Assembly (NCBI GenBank): GCA_016927865.1
Contig: JAFGLU010000135.1
Coordinates: 1 to 57,744 of the forward strand
Direction: 5' to 3'
Length of the DNA: 57,744 bases
Origin: Anaerolineaceae bacterium
Lineage (GTDB): Bacteria; Chloroflexota; Anaerolineae; Anaerolineales; Anaerolineaceae
In this document: positions 33,837 through 41,681 of the stretch, piece after piece
Layout: the number at the start of each line of letters is the position of its first letter
Position numbering within the stretch: position 1 is the stretch's first letter
Notes under the pieces: model-generated
What the model saw: only the letters and a program-made list of their open reading frames with translations
What the model was told of the DNA's origin: nothing
The model's database searches: none
Program-made: the position numbers and the translations under genes

Positions 33837-34348
33837 ACACCCGCATCATCCTCATCATTGCTCTCATCGCCGCTGTTGCTCTGCCCTTCACAGGCTTTGT
33901 CCTGGAAGGCCTCTGGTGGGGCATTGCCGGAACCCTCCTGGCAGGCGGATTGTGGTACCTGGGCATGCGCTACCAGCGCAGCCAGTTCGTCCACCTGGCC
34001 TTCGCCGCGCTCCTCGGCTTTGATACTTTCATCATGTTGGTCCAACCCCTCGTCTTTGGGTTGGTAGGCGGGTTTGCCGCCCTGGCTGCCTGGGACCTCA
34101 ACCGCTTCTACCCCCGCCTGAAGGCCTTTTCTCCGCCTGAAGCAGCCCGTACCGCCGAAAAACGCCACCTCCTGCGCCTGGCCGTGGTGCTCGGATCTGG
34201 TTTAGCCCTGGCCGGCCTCATCCAGCTCCTGCAATTTGAATTCAACTTCGTCACTTCCTTCTTCCTCAGCCTGCTGGCACTCATCGGTGTCCGCCTCATC
34301 GCGGCAGCCCTCTTCAAGAGCCCCTCTCTTCCCGGCGAAGAAAAGTAG
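33833..34348 (+). CDS. Small membrane protein of unknown function, end of the MoxR cluster
   Basis: 171 residues from ATG 33833 (ATGA overlap with DUF58 stop). Five or so hydrophobic segments, short basic loop with YPRLKAFSPPEAARTAEKRHL near 100. No named family. It completes the DUF4129-unknown-MoxR-DUF58-unknown unit. A terminator hairpin follows at 34413. Confidence 0.75.
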   Translation: MNTRIILIIALIAAVALPFTGFVLEGLWWGIAGTLLAGGLWYLGMRYQRSQFVHLAFAALLGFDTFIMLVQPLVFGLVGGFAALAAWDLNRFYPRLKAFSPPEAARTAEKRHLLRLAVVLGSGLALAGLIQLLQFEFNFVTSFFLSLLALIGVRLIAAALFKSPSLPGEEK

Positions 34349-34412
34349 ACAGCCACCAAAAATTCGGGCCATTTCACCGTTGCACGATGAACGCCCAAAG
34401 TGAACTCGCATG

Positions 34413-34445
34413 AAACCCGACAGGTTTTGAAAACCTGTCGGGTTT
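34413..34445. terminator. Bidirectional terminator between convergent genes
   Basis: AAACCCGACAGGTTTT (34413-34428) pairs perfectly with AAAACCTGTCGGGTTT (34430-34445) around one G. The gene to the left runs rightwards and the gene to the right runs leftwards, so the hairpin can end both transcripts. Confidence 0.75.
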
Positions 34446-34476
34446 GCAATTGCGCCAGTAGAGGTGCAGGCTGTTT

Positions 34477-34812
34477 CTATCCCCGCAGCGACTGCAACGC
34501 GCTTAACAACTGTCCCACCATCTTGGCACGGTAATCGATAGCCGCCTGCACATTTTTCATGTGCAGCTCATACACCGTCGCGTCCACCTCCAGCGCCCCG
34601 CTCTCATTCTTCATCATCGGCAGCACGCTGGAGTTGTCACCGTCCAATTTAATCTCCGTGCGAGCGGCAGGCTTGGCATCTTCAAATTTAGCCCCCTTGT
34701 CCAGCCCCACCTCCACAAAGCGCGTCTCCACCGTCAGCGTCGCCGCGCCGTCCACATAATGAGCAATTTTCTCAGCCACGCCCCGCATCGTCGTTCCAAA
34801 ATCGCTTGCCAT
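34477..34812 (-). CDS. Small protein homologous to the C-terminal domain of the neighbouring peptidase
   Basis: 111 residues, no signal peptide or membrane segment. It shares a domain with residues about 528-615 of the C39-like protein two genes upstream: TLTVETRFV matches TLEVSTFV, the string IKLDGD is identical, and the last 35 residues align with a conserved His and basic/amphipathic helix (ELHMKNVQAAIDYRA against IHLDMVKQAQVNRSE). I do not know a family name for it. Last gene of a three-gene unit; its ATG is two bases after the preceding stop. Confidence 0.75.
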   Translation of the reverse strand: MASDFGTTMRGVAEKIAHYVDGAATLTVETRFVEVGLDKGAKFEDAKPAARTEIKLDGDNSSVLPMMKNESGALEVDATVYELHMKNVQAAIDYRAKMVGQLLSALQSLRG

Positions 34813-34814
34813 GC

Positions 34815-35528
34815 TTAGCTCCTTTGAAATAAATCGGATCGTAAGATCGGATAGATCACATCATTGACCGCCCCCCACACCAGCCCCGGCAGCACCACCA
34901 GCGCCGCCGGGCCGCTCAAAGTCGCAATCCTTGCCACCAGCCCCACCCACTTCACAACGGTCAAGGCGGTCTTTACCGTGGTCAGACGGGTGGCCAGGGC
35001 CAGTTCCAGCGAGCGCTGGTGCAGCGCACGCTGAGGCGCAAGAGCGTCCTCTCGCCAGATGGTATCCAAATGTCCAAACCAATTCACCGTGCTGCGCGCC
35101 AGCATAATGCCCCGGTCCGTTGTCTCCACCCAGGCGTAATACTGCACCTGCCGTCCGGCCTGCTCCAAAAATGCCGTCAACAATCCCTGATCGCGCTGTA
35201 CTTCAACCGTAGACCCGGCTTTCGCAGCGGAAGCCAGGGTGGCCGCTTGCGCCTCGCCCAACACTGCTTCGTCAAGGCTGCGCCCCGCGTTCACCAACCG
35301 TTGCGCCTGCCCGGCCATTTGCGCCTCCACCGCCTCCGAAACCGCCGCGTCCACCCGCCAAACGCCCCCCAAAGGCATGTCCGGCCTCACGGGCAGCCCA
35401 GCGTCAAAGCTCAGCGCATCCTTGCCTATCCCGGCGATATCGCCCGGCTGGGTCTGCCACAAGCCGTACAGCTCTCCGGTCGTCTCTGCGCCGGGGTCAA
35501 TGTACTGCAACGAAACGCTCACGCTCAT
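34815..35528 (-). CDS. Protein of unknown function with C-terminal hydrophobic segment
   Basis: 237 residues. N-terminal part is a soluble beta-rich stretch, the middle (about 60-105) is alanine-rich and helical, and residues about 193-230 are hydrophobic (TALTVVKWVGLVARIATLSG then AALVVLPGLVWGAV), which fits a membrane-inserting or hairpin segment. A Trp-rich segment around 125-155 (YYAWVETTDRGIML, NWFGHLDTIW) resembles no family I can name. It lies between the C39-like peptidase and the small shared-domain protein, overlapping the former by four bases (ATGA). Confidence 0.72.
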   Translation of the reverse strand: MSVSVSLQYIDPGAETTGELYGLWQTQPGDIAGIGKDALSFDAGLPVRPDMPLGGVWRVDAAVSEAVEAQMAGQAQRLVNAGRSLDEAVLGEAQAATLASAAKAGSTVEVQRDQGLLTAFLEQAGRQVQYYAWVETTDRGIMLARSTVNWFGHLDTIWREDALAPQRALHQRSLELALATRLTTVKTALTVVKWVGLVARIATLSGPAALVVLPGLVWGAVNDVIYPILRSDLFQRS

Positions 35529-37396
35529 CCGCCTCCCGGCTTAGTCAAACCGGTTACCGCCGACACAGCCGCCTTGATCAACTCGGAGCGGTTCACCTGC
35601 GCCTGCTTGACCATGTCCAGATGAATGTTCCACAAGACCACATCCACCTTGCCAAATTCATCTTGCGGCACGCACAGCACGGTGTCCCCGTCCAGCTTAA
35701 TGATGGTCAGTGCCCGCAATTGTGGGTTCCCGGTCAGCTTGCCCTTCTCCACCCCGATCTTGCTCATGTCGTTGGTGACAAAAGTCGACACTTCCAACGT
35801 GGTGGCATCGCTCACCGCTTCGCTGAGCACATCACCCACCTTCTTGACAAAGTTCTCCAGCGCCTGGCCAATCTCGCTAACCGATTTCTTTGGGTTATCG
35901 AACAAACCAAAACTCACCGGCTCTTTACCAATTCCTTCAACCTCGCTCTCAGGATGTTGGGGCGGCAAATCCACTTCCAGCTTACTCTCCACCGGCAGCG
36001 CCTGAGGCCGGGGCATCACATGCCAGGCCGCCACATATCCCTGTTTACCCTTCACGTCTTTAACCAGCAGCCACTCTCCGGGCTGTCCCAGTTTGGCTAC
36101 CGCGCTTTCCTCGGGTTCCAGCACCAGCAGATCCGTGTTCAGCGCCAACCGCCGGATCAAGGTCTTTTGTGTAATGACCGGCCTGCGCCTGAAGGCCAAA
36201 CCATCCTCGGCTACGCGCAGCGCCAAAGGCTCCGGTGGCGCCATCGTCACTCCAAACACCGGCGGCTCCACCTTCTGCAAGTCCACGCCCAGTGCAGCCT
36301 GCCCCGGCGCCTCCACCAGGTACCAGGCTGCCGCCAACCCCTCCTCCCCGGTCACGTCCCGCACGCGAATCCACTGGTAAATCTTTCCCAGCTTCTTGCG
36401 CACCTCCGCCACGGTTTCCATCGCCACCACGTCGCTGTTCAACGGCAGCCGCTTGATAATATTACTATCCACAAATTCTGCTTTTCTGCGCAGCGCCAGC
36501 CCATCGCCGGTCACCTTCAGCACCAGTTTCTCGCCCTTCAATCCCGTGTTCGGATTAGCCGGCTTAACGTCCTGGCCCGGCTCTTCCGTCTGTTCGCTCT
36601 TGCTCACAAACCACCCCGCCGTATACCCCTCTACTCCCTCGGGGTCCTTAACCGGCAGCCACTGGTTCACCTGTCCAAGGCGCGCCTCCGCCGTAGCGTC
36701 GTCCACCAGCACTTCCAGCCGGGTATTCAGCGCGAAACGCTTGATCAAAGTATGTTCCGAAACAATCGGCTGCGAGCGCAGCGCCAACCCGTCCGCCGCC
36801 GCAAACACGGCAAAGCTGGCCCGCACGCCTGTATCCAGCACCACCGGCTCCGGCTTCGGCTGCGGAGCCGCCGGCCCTTCCAGCCACACCACCGCTTGAA
36901 TCACCTGCGCGGCGCTGCCCGCAAAGCCGTACCGCTCTTTGAGGGTCACCTCGCCGGTTTCCACTGGATAGGGCCACGGATCGCGGATCAGGTAATCTTC
37001 GCCCCGTTTGGCGTAAACCACCACCCAGTGATTCTGCAAACCCGCCTTCGGCGCATAATCCACTTCCACAATTACCGGCTTCCCTAATGCCAACGAAGCA
37101 TCCACCTCAGCCATCGGCGCCGGGTAAGTGCGGCATTGAATGAAGTTCCGGTAAATCATTCCCGGCACGGTCGAGGGCAGCACCGCCGGAATGACATAAG
37201 CAGCCTGGAATCCTCCGCGGTCCTTCATTCGATCATTGAGCACCGCCGGGTCCACGTCAAACCCATAATACGTGCACACCATTGCCAGGTCGGTTAACAA
37301 ACAGCCAAAATTGCCTATGGTGGTCGAGCTGTCGTTACCCAGGGTTTTGTTCTTCCAGGCCGGGTCTTGCTGCGAAAAGAGTTTCATCTCAGGCAT
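35525..37396 (-). CDS. C39-like cysteine peptidase with three SH3-like repeats and a novel C-terminal domain
   Basis: 623 residues, no signal peptide. N-terminal domain (1-175) has the peptidase C39-like fold with Gln9/Gln10 near the N-terminus, Cys32 in GNFGCLLTDLAM, His123 in QNHWVVVYA and Asp139 in IRDPW, so the catalytic set is complete. Then three repeats of about 63 residues at 202-264, 298-361 and 398-460, each starting DGLA(L/F)R and ending with a W/Y-containing strand, consistent with SH3b-like wall- or ligand-binding domains. Residues about 490-510 link to a final domain (528-615) shared with the small protein encoded two genes downstream. First gene of a tight three-gene unit; AGGAG seven bases before the ATG. 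Function unknown. Confidence 0.8.
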   Translation of the reverse strand: MPEMKLFSQQDPAWKNKTLGNDSSTTIGNFGCLLTDLAMVCTYYGFDVDPAVLNDRMKDRGGFQAAYVIPAVLPSTVPGMIYRNFIQCRTYPAPMAEVDASLALGKPVIVEVDYAPKAGLQNHWVVVYAKRGEDYLIRDPWPYPVETGEVTLKERYGFAGSAAQVIQAVVWLEGPAAPQPKPEPVVLDTGVRASFAVFAAADGLALRSQPIVSEHTLIKRFALNTRLEVLVDDATAEARLGQVNQWLPVKDPEGVEGYTAGWFVSKSEQTEEPGQDVKPANPNTGLKGEKLVLKVTGDGLALRRKAEFVDSNIIKRLPLNSDVVAMETVAEVRKKLGKIYQWIRVRDVTGEEGLAAAWYLVEAPGQAALGVDLQKVEPPVFGVTMAPPEPLALRVAEDGLAFRRRPVITQKTLIRRLALNTDLLVLEPEESAVAKLGQPGEWLLVKDVKGKQGYVAAWHVMPRPQALPVESKLEVDLPPQHPESEVEGIGKEPVSFGLFDNPKKSVSEIGQALENFVKKVGDVLSEAVSDATTLEVSTFVTNDMSKIGVEKGKLTGNPQLRALTIIKLDGDTVLCVPQDEFGKVDVVLWNIHLDMVKQAQVNRSELIKAAVSAVTGLTKPGGG

Positions 37397-37469
37397 GTAA
37401 TTCTCCTTTGCTCAATAAGCAATTCACCTCATTCGTTACCCAATAATTATACAACTTGAGTCAACAAAA

Positions 37470-37503
37470 AGACCCTAAGGGTTTTCCGAAACCCTTAGGG
37501 TCT
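37470..37503 (-). terminator. Terminator of the aldo/keto reductase gene
   Basis: AGACCCTAAGGGTTT (37470-37484) pairs perfectly with AAACCCTTAGGGTCT (37489-37503); on the minus strand it is followed by TTTTTGTT, giving a terminator 28 bp after the reductase stop at 37531. Confidence 0.8.
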
Positions 37504-37530
37504 ATTCTAAACATATCCGATTCTACGCAG

Positions 37531-38376
37531 CTATTCCCACTTGTTCGATTTTTCGGGATTCCAGGCCAAATTAATGGTCCAGTAATCCTCGTCGAAGCTG
37601 TCCATCAAGGCCATGTCTTCAGCACTCAAAGCGAAGTCAAACAGGTTGGCATTCTCAAAAATGCGCTCCTTGTTCGTCGACTTGGGAATCACCACAAAGT
37701 CGTGCTGCAGCGCCCAGCGCAGCGCCACCTGCGCCGTCGATTTACCGTACTTCTCCGCCACTGCCACCAGGCGCGGGTCGCCCAACTTGCGAGAGCGAGC
37801 CAGCGGGCTGTAGGCTTCCACCACAATCCCCTTGCTCTGACAGTAATCCACCAGCGTCGTGCGCGTCAGAAACGGGCTCAACTCAATCTGGTTGGCTGCC
37901 GGAACAATCGGCGAATCCGCCAGCAGCTCATCCAAATGGCGGATCGTGTAATTGCTGACCCCCACCGAGCGGCAAAAACCCTCTTCTGCCAGCCGTACCA
38001 TCGCCCGCCAGGTGTCCTTGCGCAGCCCGCTCACCGGCCAGTGCACCAGGTACAGGTCCACATAATCCAATTGAAGCCGCTTGAGCGAATCTTCGCATGC
38101 CTTCAAGGTGGAATCATAACCCTGGTCATCGTTGAACACCTTGGTCACCACAAATATATCTTCGCGGGGCAAATTGCTCGACGCAATCGCAGCGCCAACA
38201 TTCTCCTCGTTGCCATAAGCCGACGCGGTATCGATATGGCGGTAGCCCGCCTCCAGCGCCCACTCCACGGCCTGGCGGGCTGTACCATCAGCCTGCGCTT
38301 GCCAGGTGCCCAATCCCAGGCGCGGAATCTCCACGCTGTTGTTCATTTTGATCGTTGATGCTATCTTCAAATCCAT
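37531..38376 (-). CDS. Aldo/keto reductase
   Basis: 281 residues, the usual AKR length; NADPH-dependent reduction of aldehydes or ketones in the cytoplasm. Catalytic residues fit the family: Asp and Tyr in HIDTASAYGNEENVG, Lys in FVVTKVF, His in YLVHWPV. The cofactor-binding C-terminal half has ALRWALQHDFVVIPKSTN. The start follows an AGGATTG-type binding site. Substrate not deducible. Confidence 0.92.
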   Translation of the reverse strand: MDLKIASTIKMNNSVEIPRLGLGTWQAQADGTARQAVEWALEAGYRHIDTASAYGNEENVGAAIASSNLPREDIFVVTKVFNDDQGYDSTLKACEDSLKRLQLDYVDLYLVHWPVSGLRKDTWRAMVRLAEEGFCRSVGVSNYTIRHLDELLADSPIVPAANQIELSPFLTRTTLVDYCQSKGIVVEAYSPLARSRKLGDPRLVAVAEKYGKSTAQVALRWALQHDFVVIPKSTNKERIFENANLFDFALSAEDMALMDSFDEDYWTINLAWNPEKSNKWE

Positions 38377-38496
38377 TTTTCAATCCTTTCTTACTTGACC
38401 CATTTCATGTGAACGTTCTACTTGCTTATTTTACCTAAGTTCAACTCGTTTCGCCAATTCCGGTTTTCCGCCTATCCGTGGGGCCACGCACCTCCG

Positions 38497-38550
38497 CGTA
38501 GCGGCACGGGGATTGCGCAACTCATGCATCCGACTATCACCCCCCGTGCC
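38497..38550. repeat. Repeat family C, copy 2 (inverted GGCACGGGG)
   Basis: CGTAGCGGCACGGGG with GGCACGGGG at 38503-38511 pairs with CCCCGTGCC at 38542-38550. Same left arm and flank as 23206-23221, different spacer. It lies between the aldo/keto reductase and the UMF1-type transporter start. Confidence 0.65.
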
Positions 38551-38707
38551 GTCCATTCCGCACACGGAAATTGATGCCACTCACTTCCCCCATTCGTGGA
38601 CGGCATTTCTCCCATTCATGCCCCACCTTTTACCCTGTTTTCCTCATACCCCATGCGCTTCAGGGTATAATTCTCTTGTACTCCCATCCTTTCCGCAGGA
38701 AAAAACA

Positions 38708-40012
38708 ATGGAAGAAAAGCAGCACAAACGCGCGATTAATGCCTGGGTGCTCTACGACTGGGCCAACTCGGCCTTTGCCACCACCATCATGGCTGCCGTC
38801 CTCCCCGTGTACTACGCCTCGGTTGCCGCCGCCAACCTGCCCGGCAACGTCGCCACCGCTTACTGGGGCTACACTACCTCCATCTCCCTGCTCATCACCG
38901 CCATCATCAGCCCCATCCTGGGCGCGGTGGCCGACTTCCGCGGCTCCAAAAAGCGCTTCCTGACCATCTTCATGATCCTTGGCGTCATCGGCACCGCTCT
39001 GCTCTATTTCGTCCGCACCGGCGACTGGCTGATGGCTTCCATGTTCTTCGTTTTAGGTGAACTGGGCTTTGCCGGGTCGCTGGTCTTCTATGACTCACTC
39101 CTCCCTCACATCGCCCGCCCCGAAGAACTCGACCAGGTCTCCTCCAAAGGCTATGCCATCGGCTACCTGGGCGGCGGTCTGCTCCTGGCCATCAACCTCG
39201 CCATGATCATGCTGGCCCCCGAAGAACTGACTGGCATCATGACCCGCCTCACCTTCCTCACCGTGGCTCTGTGGTGGTTCGTGTTCTCCATCCCCCTCCT
39301 GCGCGTGGTCACCGAGCCGCAGCGCCGCATCCAGGCCGGTGAAGCCGGGCAGAATCCCGTGGTGGTCAGCTTCAAACGTCTATATCACACCTTCAAAGAG
39401 ATCACCCGCTTCCGTGATCTGTTCATCTTCCTGGTTGCCTTCTGGTTCTACAACGACGGTATCGGCACCATCATTAAGATGGCCACCATCTACGGATCCG
39501 AAATCGGCATCGGTCAAACAACCCTCATCGGCACGCTGCTCATGGTGCAGTTTGTGGCCATCCCCTTCGCTTTCCTCTTCGGCTGGCTGGCCAAGAAAAT
39601 TGGCACCCGCCAATCCATCTATATCTCCCTCCTGGTCTACACCGGCATCGCCATCGCCGGCTATTTCGTCGCCAAGGAATGGCATTTCTGGGCGCTCGGC
39701 TTTGCCGTTGCCACCGTCCAAGGCGGCAGCCAGGCCCTCAGCCGCTCGCTGTTCGGCCGCATGGTGCCCAAGAGCAAATCCGCTGAGTTCTTTGGTTTCT
39801 TCAGCGTCAGCGAGAAATTCGCCGGCATCATGGGCCCCTTCGTCTTTGGCGTGGTCGGTCAGTTGATGGGCAACAGTCGTTTCGCTATCGTCTCACTCAT
39901 CATCTTCTTCGCCATCGGCGCGGCTCTCCTTACCCGCGTCAACGAGAAAGAAGGCGTCCGCGTGGCTCAAGAGGAAGAGCAAGCTCTGCTCAACTCCACC
40001 ACTGCCGGATAA
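38708..40012 (+). CDS. MFS transporter, UMF1/Atg22-like
   Basis: 434 residues from MEEKQHKRAINAWVLYDWAN; the longer frame upstream is rejected because the first 65 codons cross an inverted repeat and the real start has AGGA upstream. The N-terminal pattern AWVLYDWANSAFATTI is the hallmark of the UMF1 (Atg22-related) family of major facilitator proteins. About twelve membrane helices. Substrate unknown; related proteins are implicated in amino acid or lipid efflux. A TATAAT lies at 38666-38671, about 36 bases before the ATG. Confidence 0.88.
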   Translation: MEEKQHKRAINAWVLYDWANSAFATTIMAAVLPVYYASVAAANLPGNVATAYWGYTTSISLLITAIISPILGAVADFRGSKKRFLTIFMILGVIGTALLYFVRTGDWLMASMFFVLGELGFAGSLVFYDSLLPHIARPEELDQVSSKGYAIGYLGGGLLLAINLAMIMLAPEELTGIMTRLTFLTVALWWFVFSIPLLRVVTEPQRRIQAGEAGQNPVVVSFKRLYHTFKEITRFRDLFIFLVAFWFYNDGIGTIIKMATIYGSEIGIGQTTLIGTLLMVQFVAIPFAFLFGWLAKKIGTRQSIYISLLVYTGIAIAGYFVAKEWHFWALGFAVATVQGGSQALSRSLFGRMVPKSKSAEFFGFFSVSEKFAGIMGPFVFGVVGQLMGNSRFAIVSLIIFFAIGAALLTRVNEKEGVRVAQEEEQALLNSTTAG

Positions 40013-40080
40013 TTGGAACCATTCTTGATGTTTTGACGTCCAGAGAAGAGATTGTCTCTTCTCATGGTATCATGGGGCCT

Positions 40081-41613
40081 ATGTCACGACTAACCCGCAT
40101 CTCCATCCTTCTGGCTGTCTTCTTCGCCCTCGATAAAGCCGCCGGCTTTATCCGGCAGATCGTCGTCGCCAAGCTCTTTGGTATGTCCGATTTGTTGGAC
40201 GCCTTCAACGTCGCCAACAACATCCCCGACATGCTCTACGCCCTCATCTCCGGCGGCGCGTTAGCCATTGCCTTCATCCCCGTCCTCACGGGCACCATCA
40301 CCCAGGAAGGCCACGATTCGGGCTGGAAGCTCTTCTCTCGGGTGGTCAACCTCGTTTTCATGGTTACCGCGGTTCTATCCGTGGTCGTCTTTTTCCTCGC
40401 CGAGCCCCTGGTGCGCTCGCGCGTGGGCGTGGCCCCTGGTTTTGGGCCCGAACAACAAGCCCTGGTGGTCCAGTTGATGCGCCTCAACCTCATCGGCACG
40501 CTCATTTTCTCGGTCAGCGGCCTGGTCATGGCCGGCTTGCAATCCAACCAGCACTTCCTCTTGCCCGCCCTGGCCCCCCTGGTGTACGATATCGGCCAAA
40601 TCTTCGGCGCGCTGGTTCTCGTCCCCGACCAGCCCTTTGCGTTCGGCCCCGTCACCCTGCCCGCTGCCGGGCTGGGCGTCCAGGGGTTGGTCATCGGCTC
40701 CATCATCGGCGCGGCCCTGCACCTGGCCGTGCAAATCCCCGGGCTCATTCGCTTCAAATTCCGCTGGAGCCCCACCCTTGGCCTGAAAGACGATGCCGTT
40801 CAGCGCGTCCTGGCGCTCATGGGCCCCCGCCTGCTCACCATGCTTTACATCCAGGGCGTCTACCTCCTGCGTGACAACCTCGCCTCGCGTCTTAAAACCG
40901 GCTCCGTCACCGCCCTCACCTACGGCTGGATGCTCATGCAAATTCCCGAGACCATCATCGGTACCACCATCGGTACCGCCTTGCTCCCCACCCTCTCCGA
41001 GTATGCCGCAGCGAAAGATGACGATGCCTTCCATGCAACCCTTCAACGCGCCGTGCGCGTACTGGCAGGCGTCACTATTCCCATCGCGGCGGTCATGGGA
41101 GGCGGAATCGGCCCCCTATTGGGCATGGTCTTTGGCTTCGGCCCCGAAGGCACCCAAACCCTGCTGTGGGCTACCCGCGGCTTCTTGATCGGCATGACCG
41201 GCCACAGCCTCATGGAAGTAGCCGCCCGTTCCTTCTACGCCCGTCAGGATGCCCGCACCCCGCTCATCACCGGCTGGATCTCCTTTGCCTTCTACATCGC
41301 CATTGCCAGCCTCCTTTTCCGGCCTCTCGGGCCCGCCGGCATCAGCCTGACCGACTCCATCATCTTCACCGCCCAACCCATCGCCCTGCTCATCATCCTC
41401 ACCCGTCGCATGGGCCGCCCCATCAAATTGGGTAGCACCCTACCCCGCGCTCTGGGCGCTGCCATCACCGGCGGCGGCCTGGCCCTCTTCATCGCCAACC
41501 TCTCCTGGACCGCCTCTCACCCGCTCTTCGGCGGCCTGGCGGCCCTCTCTTCCGGAGCGCTGCTCGTTCTGCCCTGGATCTGGCCAGAGCTGCGCCTGTT
41601 ACTTAAGTTATAG
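40081..41613 (+). CDS. murJ: Lipid II flippase MurJ (MOP superfamily)
   Basis: 510 residues with about 14 hydrophobic segments. The N-terminus SRLTRISILLAVFFALDKAAGFIRQIVVA with FGMSDLLDAFNVA and GGALAIAFIPVL is typical of MurJ/MviN; it moves lipid II across the inner membrane for peptidoglycan synthesis. Two nearby ATG codons (40072 and 40081) are possible; 40081 is preferred as it has a G-rich stretch nearby. Not in an operon with other wall genes. Confidence 0.93.
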   Translation: MSRLTRISILLAVFFALDKAAGFIRQIVVAKLFGMSDLLDAFNVANNIPDMLYALISGGALAIAFIPVLTGTITQEGHDSGWKLFSRVVNLVFMVTAVLSVVVFFLAEPLVRSRVGVAPGFGPEQQALVVQLMRLNLIGTLIFSVSGLVMAGLQSNQHFLLPALAPLVYDIGQIFGALVLVPDQPFAFGPVTLPAAGLGVQGLVIGSIIGAALHLAVQIPGLIRFKFRWSPTLGLKDDAVQRVLALMGPRLLTMLYIQGVYLLRDNLASRLKTGSVTALTYGWMLMQIPETIIGTTIGTALLPTLSEYAAAKDDDAFHATLQRAVRVLAGVTIPIAAVMGGGIGPLLGMVFGFGPEGTQTLLWATRGFLIGMTGHSLMEVAARSFYARQDARTPLITGWISFAFYIAIASLLFRPLGPAGISLTDSIIFTAQPIALLIILTRRMGRPIKLGSTLPRALGAAITGGGLALFIANLSWTASHPLFGGLAALSSGALLVLPWIWPELRLLLKL

Positions 41614-41668
41614 ATGAGACTTGAAAGGATTGCCGCTGCCCAGCCGGAGAACCGGCTTCCCTTTGCGG

Positions 41669-41674
41669 TATAAT
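41669..41674 (+). promoter_or_regulatory. -10 box close to the TPR-like gene start
   Basis: TATAAT ends seven bases before the ATG at 41682. As at 30046, a transcript started from it would have little or no leader. No -35 or ribosome binding site is evident. Confidence 0.45.
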
Positions 41675-41681
41675 ACGGCCT

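Noticed and set aside
35621..37087. Long plus-strand ORF opposite the C39-like gene
   Set aside because: Antisense shadow; the minus-strand gene has a complete catalytic set and repeats.
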